In this document: one piece after another, positions 59,855 through 64,000 of the stretch
How positions within the stretch are numbered: position 1 is the stretch's first letter
Layout: each line of letters starts with the position of its first letter
Assembly (NCBI GenBank): GCA_964579505.1
Contig: CAZOGC010000015.1
Coordinates: forward strand, 3,003-67,002
DNA: 64,000 nucleotides
Source: JAJYSO01 sp964579505
GTDB lineage: Bacteria; Bacteroidota; Bacteroidia; Flavobacteriales; Flavobacteriaceae
Direction of reading: 5' to 3'
Position numbers and translations under genes: made by a program
Notes under the pieces: model-generated
Seen by the model: only the letters and a program-made list of their open reading frames with translations
The model's database searches: none
Told to the model about the DNA's origin: nothing

Positions 59855-61306
59855 ATGGCAATTAATAAGTCTACAGTAAGACCGGAACCCGATCAGGTTC
59901 TACAAGATATAGCAGATTATGTAGTAAACTACGAAGTGAAAAGCGATTTGGCTTGGAAAACAGCTCAATATGACGTGTTAGACGCTATTGGCTGTGGATT
60001 GGAGGCTCTGACTTTTCCGGCGTGTCAAAAATTAATGGGCCCCATTGTAAAAGGTACTCGTGTTCTCAATGGATCAAAAGTGCCTGGCACACAGTTTCAG
60101 TTAGACCCGGTTCAAGCAGCGTTTAATATAGGTTGTATGAATCGGTGGCTAGATTTTAATGATACTTTTTTAGCCGCAGAATGGGGACATCCATCTGATA
60201 ATTTAGGAGGAATTTTAGCCGTAGCCGATTGGTTATCACGTACTAATTTGGTCAACGGAAACAAGCCCCTAAAAATGAAAAAAGTACTGGAAGGCTTGAT
60301 TAAGGCGTTAGAAATTCAGGGCTGCCTGGCACTAGAGAATTCTTTTAATGCTGTAGGATTAGACCATGTTATTCTGGTAAAAATTGCTTCTACAGCAGTG
60401 GTAGCAGAAATGTTGGGGCTGAATAGAGATGAAATTATCAACGCACTTTCATTGGCTTTTGTTGATGGCCAATCGTTGCGTACATACAGACATGCTCCTA
60501 ATGCCGGAAGCAGAAAATCTTGGGCGGCCGGAGATGCTACCTCGCGTGCTGTGCGTTTGGCATTAATAGCCAAAACCGGTGAGATGGGGTATCCTTCAGT
60601 CTTAACAGCTAAAACATGGGGTTTTTATGATGTTTCTTTTAAAGGAAAAGAATTTAAATTTCAACGAGATTATGGAACATATGTGATGGAGAATGTGCTG
60701 TTCAAGGTTTCTTTCCCGGCTGAGTTTCATGCACAAACGGCAGCTGAAGCAGCCATGACCTTACACGGGTTATTAGTAGAAAATGGAAAGAGTGCAGATG
60801 ATATAGAGAAAATCACTATCCGAACACACGAGGCTGCCATTCGTATTATTGATAAAACAGGACCGTTAAATAACCCGGCAGACCGTGACCACTGTATTCA
60901 ATATATGATTGCCATTCCGTTGCTTTATGGAAGATTGACGGCTGCCGATTACGAAGATGACGTGGCAGCAGACCCGCGTATTGATGCACTTCGCGAAAGA
61001 ATGGAGACAGTTGAAGATGCTCAATTTACAAAAGACTATCACGACCCGAAAAAAAGATCGATTGCCAACGGACTTACCATTACCTTTAAAGACGGAACGA
61101 CCTTAGACGAAGTCTTAGTTGAATATCCAATTGGGCATAAACGAAGAAGAGACGAGGGTTTTCCAAACTTAATTAAGAAGTTTAAAACCAATTTAGGGCG
61201 TGTTTTTCCTGAAAAACAACAACGTGAAATACTAGAAAACACGCTAGATTATGAAACCCTCATCAATCTAGATGTAAACGTGTTTATGGATTTATTTGAG
61301 ATATAA
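59855..61306 (+). CDS. prpD: 2-methylcitrate dehydratase
   Basis: MmgE/PrpD-family dehydratase making 2-methyl-cis-aconitate. Visible blocks include DAIGCGLEALTFPACQKLMG, MNRWLDFNDTFLAAEWGHPS, AGSRKSWAAGDATSRAVRLA and DRDHCIQYMIAIPLLYGRL. 483 residues, full length. With prpB and prpC it forms the complete core of the methylcitrate cycle; aconitase from elsewhere would hydrate the product. Confidence 0.94.
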   Translation: MAINKSTVRPEPDQVLQDIADYVVNYEVKSDLAWKTAQYDVLDAIGCGLEALTFPACQKLMGPIVKGTRVLNGSKVPGTQFQLDPVQAAFNIGCMNRWLDFNDTFLAAEWGHPSDNLGGILAVADWLSRTNLVNGNKPLKMKKVLEGLIKALEIQGCLALENSFNAVGLDHVILVKIASTAVVAEMLGLNRDEIINALSLAFVDGQSLRTYRHAPNAGSRKSWAAGDATSRAVRLALIAKTGEMGYPSVLTAKTWGFYDVSFKGKEFKFQRDYGTYVMENVLFKVSFPAEFHAQTAAEAAMTLHGLLVENGKSADDIEKITIRTHEAAIRIIDKTGPLNNPADRDHCIQYMIAIPLLYGRLTAADYEDDVAADPRIDALRERMETVEDAQFTKDYHDPKKRSIANGLTITFKDGTTLDEVLVEYPIGHKRRRDEGFPNLIKKFKTNLGRVFPEKQQREILENTLDYETLINLDVNVFMDLFEI

Positions 61307-61316
61307 AAGACCCAAA

Positions 61317-61640
61317 ATGAATAATAAAACCTTCTCAATTATATCGTATATTACCATCATAGGTTGGCTATTAGCTTATTATATACAAAAAGAAACGACA
61401 GATAATTTTAGAAGATTTCATCTTAAACAATCTTTAGGGCTGGCAATAGCCACCTTTGCGGCAGATATAATTTTAAATCTTTTGGTACCTATAGGCTCGG
61501 TGTTAATTCCTTTAAGTGCACTGGTAGGAGCGGCTTTACTTGTTTTGTTGATTATAGGTGTTTTAAATGCGGCTAAAGGAGAGCAAAAACTCTTACCTTT
61601 AATTGGGAAGATTTCAGCAGAGAAGATTAATTTTCTCTAA
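61317..61640 (+). CDS. Small membrane protein, DUF4870-like
   Basis: Three to four hydrophobic segments (FSIISYITIIGWLLAYYI, then LGLAIATFAADIILNLLVPI and ALVGAALLVLLIIGVLNAA) with the short conserved stretch DNFRRFHLKQSLGL, typical of DUF4870/import-like small proteins. I use the ATG at 61317 (MNNKTFSIISY), 10 bp after prpD. 107 residues. Function unknown; co-transcription with prp is likely. Confidence 0.75.
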   Translation: MNNKTFSIISYITIIGWLLAYYIQKETTDNFRRFHLKQSLGLAIATFAADIILNLLVPIGSVLIPLSALVGAALLVLLIIGVLNAAKGEQKLLPLIGKISAEKINFL

Positions 61641-61695
61641 TGGTAACAACTGTGTCGCCCTAAAAAGCCACCACATATTTATTTACAAAATAATT

Positions 61696-61737
61696 AAAAA
61701 CTAAGCTAGCGAAGTTAATTTCTCTAGCTTAGTTTTT
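61696..61737. terminator. Terminator after the prp operon
   Basis: Perfect 14-bp stem AAAAACTAAGCTAG/CTAGCTTAGTTTTT with a 14-nt loop; T runs on both strands. Confidence 0.85.
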
Positions 61738-61755
61738 ATGAGCTCTAATTTTTGT

Positions 61756-61845
61756 CTATTGGAGTAATGGGAACCGCATGTCGTTATATTCTTTAAGGGC
61801 ATCTTCTACAAACCCTTATTTGAGGATTCCATTTTCTTCGTATAC
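61756..61845 (-). pseudogene. Possible short coding remnant downstream of the pirin gene
   Basis: Minus strand reads VYEENGILK, an in-frame TAA, then GFVEDALKEYNDMRFPLLQ and TAG. Coherent composition with one internal stop suggests the decayed tail of a gene once co-directional with the pirin; could be chance. Confidence 0.3.
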
Positions 61846-61864
61846 CGATTGTTATTGAAGTTGA

Positions 61865-61884
61865 ATAAAAGAGATCTCTTTTAT
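61865..61884. repeat. Perfect 20-bp palindrome after the pirin gene
   Basis: ATAAAAGAGATCTCTTTTAT, a gapless palindrome 15 bp after the pirin stop. A site for a dimeric protein or part of a terminator. Confidence 0.45.
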
Positions 61885-61898
61885 CTGAACTAGTTGTT

Positions 61899-62615
61899 TT
61901 AGATTTTTATCATAGGTACTTCCATTAATAAAAACGCTGTGTTTTCTTGTGCTTCAATTGCAAATGAATCAACTTCTTCTATACCAAGTCCATCCCTTTT
62001 TTCTAATAGTTGATTACCAATTTTTATGGTTCCTTCTACAACAAATACGTAAACCCCATTCCCACTTTTTTTAAGTGTAAATGTTTTTTGGGTGCCTTTG
62101 TCAAAATTGGCCCAAAAGAACCATGCATCTTGATGAATCCAGGCCCCTTCGTCTTCTTTGTTTGGTGAAACGATTTGTTGAAAATTATTAAGTTTGGCAT
62201 TGTCTGCAATAGTAAGCTCGTCATATCTTGGTGTAACCCCCATTTTTCGAGGAATAACCCAAATTTGAAGAAGTTCGACATCTTCGGTTTGATTGCCATT
62301 TATTTCGCTGTGAAAAATACCGGTACCGGCACTCATTACTTGTACTTGTCCCTTTATAATAGAGCCACTGTTGCCCATACTATCACCATGTGTTAGTTTG
62401 CCTTTAAGAGGAATACTGATAATTTCCATATCGCGATGTGGATGCTGTCCAAAACCTTTACCGCCCTGAATGGTATCGTCATTTAAAACGCGTAGCGCGC
62501 CAAAATGCAGCCTCTCAGGATCGTAGTAATTAGCAAAACTAAAGGTGTGGTAGGTGTTTAACCACCCGTGGTTGGCGTGTCCTCTACTATTGGCTTTGTG
62601 TAAGGTAGTTTTCAT
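61899..62615 (-). CDS. Pirin-family protein
   Basis: Bicupin of the pirin family; some members are quercetinases, others regulators. The first cupin has the metal ligands in GFGQHPHRDMEIISIPLKG (His-x-His near residue 60) and HSEINGNQTEDVELLQIWV. The second cupin is weaker, ending AFLLMEVPMIKI. I start at the ATG 62615 (MKTTLHKANSRG), which has a promoter 25 bp upstream. 238 residues. Role in the cell not inferable. Confidence 0.88.
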   Translation of the reverse strand: MKTTLHKANSRGHANHGWLNTYHTFSFANYYDPERLHFGALRVLNDDTIQGGKGFGQHPHRDMEIISIPLKGKLTHGDSMGNSGSIIKGQVQVMSAGTGIFHSEINGNQTEDVELLQIWVIPRKMGVTPRYDELTIADNAKLNNFQQIVSPNKEDEGAWIHQDAWFFWANFDKGTQKTFTLKKSGNGVYVFVVEGTIKIGNQLLEKRDGLGIEEVDSFAIEAQENTAFLLMEVPMIKI

Positions 62616-62639
62616 GATTTCTGTACTATTAATTCTTCC

Positions 62640-62647
62640 CAAAGTTA
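62640..62647 (-). promoter_or_regulatory. Promoter -7 element for the pirin gene
   Basis: TAACTTTG on the minus strand (exact TAnnTTTG), 24 bp before the chosen ATG; it supports the shorter start. Confidence 0.5.
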
Positions 62648-62747
62648 GTAGAAAATATATAGTATAGCCTTAATGTAGATTAAGAAAGCCCAGATAAAAC
62701 CTTATTTATTAACCTCGTTTTCTATAATTCACGTAATATTTTTTTCG

Positions 62748-62755
62748 TAGTTTTG
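62748..62755 (+). promoter_or_regulatory. Possible promoter -7 element for the lipid-kinase gene
   Basis: TAGTTTTG (TAnnTTTG) about 128 bp before the ATG; the leader contains the small palindrome ACGATCGT. Confidence 0.35.
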
Positions 62756-62882
62756 AATACGATCGTTCTTGTATTTAACTGTTTGATATTTAATTAAATA
62801 TAAGATTTTTAACCAAAAGGACAATCTTTTTTATATATTTCCTAAATGCACAATAGGTTGATTATATTTTTCTTTCTAAAAC

Positions 62883-63758
62883 ATGGCCAAAAAGAAAATC
62901 CTTTTTATCATCAATCCTTGCTCGGGGGTTAATCGAGTCAAAGCCCTACAAACTGCCATTGCCGACAATTTGGATTCTCAACAGTTTGATTACAAGGTTG
63001 TTTATACCCAATACGCTAAGCATGGTACTCAACTTGCCCGTGAAGGGGTTCAACAAGGTTATGAAATTATCGTGGCGGTTGGTGGAGACGGATCTGTGAA
63101 CGATGTGGTTAATGGTTTATATGGAACCCAAGCGATTTTAGGGATTCTTCCTAAAGGTTCAGGAAACGGTTTTGCCCGGAGTTTGGGAATTCCAATCCAA
63201 ACGAAAAAGGCATTGCAACTGCTCAACCAAAATAACCTTCGTGAAATTGATGTGGGACAAGCCGACGGTAACCTTTTTGTGAGTAATGCCGGGGTGGGGT
63301 TTGACACGGTAGTTACGGATAAATTTCGCACCAGTAAAAGGCGTGGTTTGTTGAGTTATTTATGGATTATTAGTAAGAGTATCTGGACTTATAATGCCAA
63401 AAAATGGACGATAACCCTTGACGGAAAAACAGAACAAAAAAGATGTTTTATGCTCACTGCTGCGAATGGAGTGCAGTTAGGCTACGGTTTTCAAATTGCA
63501 CCCAATGCCCAACCCGACGATGGTTATTTAGATTGGGTTTCCATTGAAAAGTTCCCGGTTTTAGCAGCTATTCCGATTGCTTTTCGGGCTTTTACGGGTA
63601 AAATTAATCGAAGCAAATACGTTTCATATCAACGAGTTAGAGAAGTAAAGTTGCATCATCCTGATTTAAACTTGTTGCAAATAGATGGAGAAGCCCTTCC
63701 TTGCCAAAACGAAATTATCCTCCAAATAATGCCCAAAAAATTAAAGGTGTTGGTTTAA
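62883..63758 (+). CDS. Diacylglycerol/sphingosine kinase-like protein (YegS/DagK family)
   Basis: Lipid kinase fold. IINPCSGVNRVKAL at residues 10-23, the nucleotide motif IIVAVGGDGSVNDVVNGLYG (near residue 60), GILPKGSGNGFARSLG near 89, and the C-terminal sandwich with LLQIDGEALPCQNEII. 291 residues. In Bacteroidota it could serve phosphatidic acid recycling or sphingolipid phosphorylation; sequence does not decide. Confidence 0.88.
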   Translation: MAKKKILFIINPCSGVNRVKALQTAIADNLDSQQFDYKVVYTQYAKHGTQLAREGVQQGYEIIVAVGGDGSVNDVVNGLYGTQAILGILPKGSGNGFARSLGIPIQTKKALQLLNQNNLREIDVGQADGNLFVSNAGVGFDTVVTDKFRTSKRRGLLSYLWIISKSIWTYNAKKWTITLDGKTEQKRCFMLTAANGVQLGYGFQIAPNAQPDDGYLDWVSIEKFPVLAAIPIAFRAFTGKINRSKYVSYQRVREVKLHHPDLNLLQIDGEALPCQNEIILQIMPKKLKVLV

Positions 63759-63803
63759 AAAATAAGGCTCTGTCGTATATAGTGGGCTATTATTCCACTT
63801 GTA

Positions 63804-63859
63804 AAAACCTGTCAGGTTTTGAACATTTTCTGAGAGACTGAGAGACAAACCTGTCAGGT
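63804..63859. repeat. Pair of AACCTGTCAGGT palindromic repeats
   Basis: AAAACCTG-T-CAGGTTTT (63804-63820) and AAACCTGTCAGGT (63847-63859) lie 43 bp apart. The first may terminate the lipid-kinase gene. I recall this motif as a frequent dispersed palindrome in flavobacterial spacers. Confidence 0.5.
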
Positions 63860-63944
63860 ATGCTTAGGTAGGTTTATTCTCAGAAATTGCCATCTTTTAA
63901 GAATATTCAGGAAGTATTCAGAATTATCGTTTTATTTTGCATCA

Positions 63945-63952
63945 TAACTTTG
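63945..63952 (+). promoter_or_regulatory. Promoter -7 element for the response regulator gene
   Basis: TAACTTTG (exact TAnnTTTG) ends 7 bp before the ATG, implying a transcript starting at or within a few bases of the start codon. Confidence 0.5.
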
Positions 63953-63959
63953 TTTTGAA

Positions 63960-64000
63960 ATGAAATTATTGGTTATAGAAGATGAAAAGGATTTATTGGA
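63960..64000 (+). CDS. Response regulator, OmpR-like, N-terminal fragment (cut by window edge)
   Basis: Only the first 13 codons are visible: MKLLVIEDEKDLL. This is the beta1 strand and acidic pair (EDE) of a receiver domain in the OmpR/PhoB style. A sensor kinase would be expected downstream. Family choice rests on few residues. Confidence 0.75.
   Translation, partial: MKLLVIEDEKDLL

Noticed and set aside
1..64000. CRISPR array, prophage, insertion sequence or rRNA operon
   Set aside because: No regularly spaced repeats, transposase, integrase or phage structural genes, and no rRNA sequence, were recognised on either strand.

Overview
This AT-rich window reads as one contiguous chromosome segment from a member of the Bacteroidota, most likely family Flavobacteriaceae. 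The evidence is as follows. Many genes carry the Bacteroidota -7 promoter element TAnnTTTG close to the start codon. Ribosome binding sites are weak. There are TonB-linked outer-membrane proteins with CarboxypepD_reg-type N-termini. The marker genes (GAPDH, IMP dehydrogenase, PfkA, Der, RsmG, KdsC-like HAD) are of flavobacterial type. No rRNA operon, prophage, insertion sequence or CRISPR array is visible.

Layout. 1-4484: a type III restriction-modification pair (res, cut by the window edge, and mod), with a short repeat translated inside mod and a hairpin-rich, attC-like spacer upstream. 4868-13160: a secreted mannoside-degradation cluster (GH2 beta-mannosidase, GH92 alpha-mannosidase, FucP-type sugar transporter, secreted esterase) without a SusC/SusD pair. 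13261-14119: a TacT/TacA-like GNAT-DUF1778 toxin-antitoxin module with a phased operator. 14424-21288: a BtuB-like receptor, two tRNAs (Leu-GAG, Lys-TTT), aroK, pepE, a decayed lipoprotein gene, a secreted CarboxypepD_reg protein and an XRE-Fic protein with its own operator. 21394-24132: a compact operon of a DUF2520 dehydrogenase-like protein, a KdsC-like phosphatase, a UbiA homologue that has lost its aspartate-rich motifs, and maf. 24378-41219: mostly housekeeping genes (msrA, lolD, corA, polyprenyl synthase, der, an OMP, guaB, rsmG, acyl-CoA synthetase, thioesterase, rmuC, hpf).

41391-44278: a fluoride riboswitch upstream of crcB, then a K+-dependent membrane pyrophosphatase. 44585-47473: a glycolytic operon, pfkA-gapA-BadF-type sugar kinase; PfkA has two unusual active-site residues. 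47673-49764: ilvE and an mnmD-like methyltransferase. 49829-55014: a Leloir operon galT-galK-galM, convergent with a sodium/sugar symporter. 56084-57067: trxB. 57288-61306: a 3' remnant of an alcohol dehydrogenase, then prpB-prpC-prpD for propionate breakdown by the methylcitrate cycle. The window ends with a pirin, a diacylglycerol-kinase-like protein and the first codons of an OmpR-family response regulator whose transcript may be leaderless.

Metabolic picture. The segment joins glycan scavenging (mannosides, galactose, probably amino sugars) to glycolysis through pfkA and gapA, with propionate disposal and sodium/proton bioenergetics. I see no single undescribed multi-gene system. The best leads are the degenerate UbiA protein, the tightly structured TA and Fic control regions, the PfkA substitutions, the hairpin spacer before the type III R-M genes, and several gene remnants in spacers.
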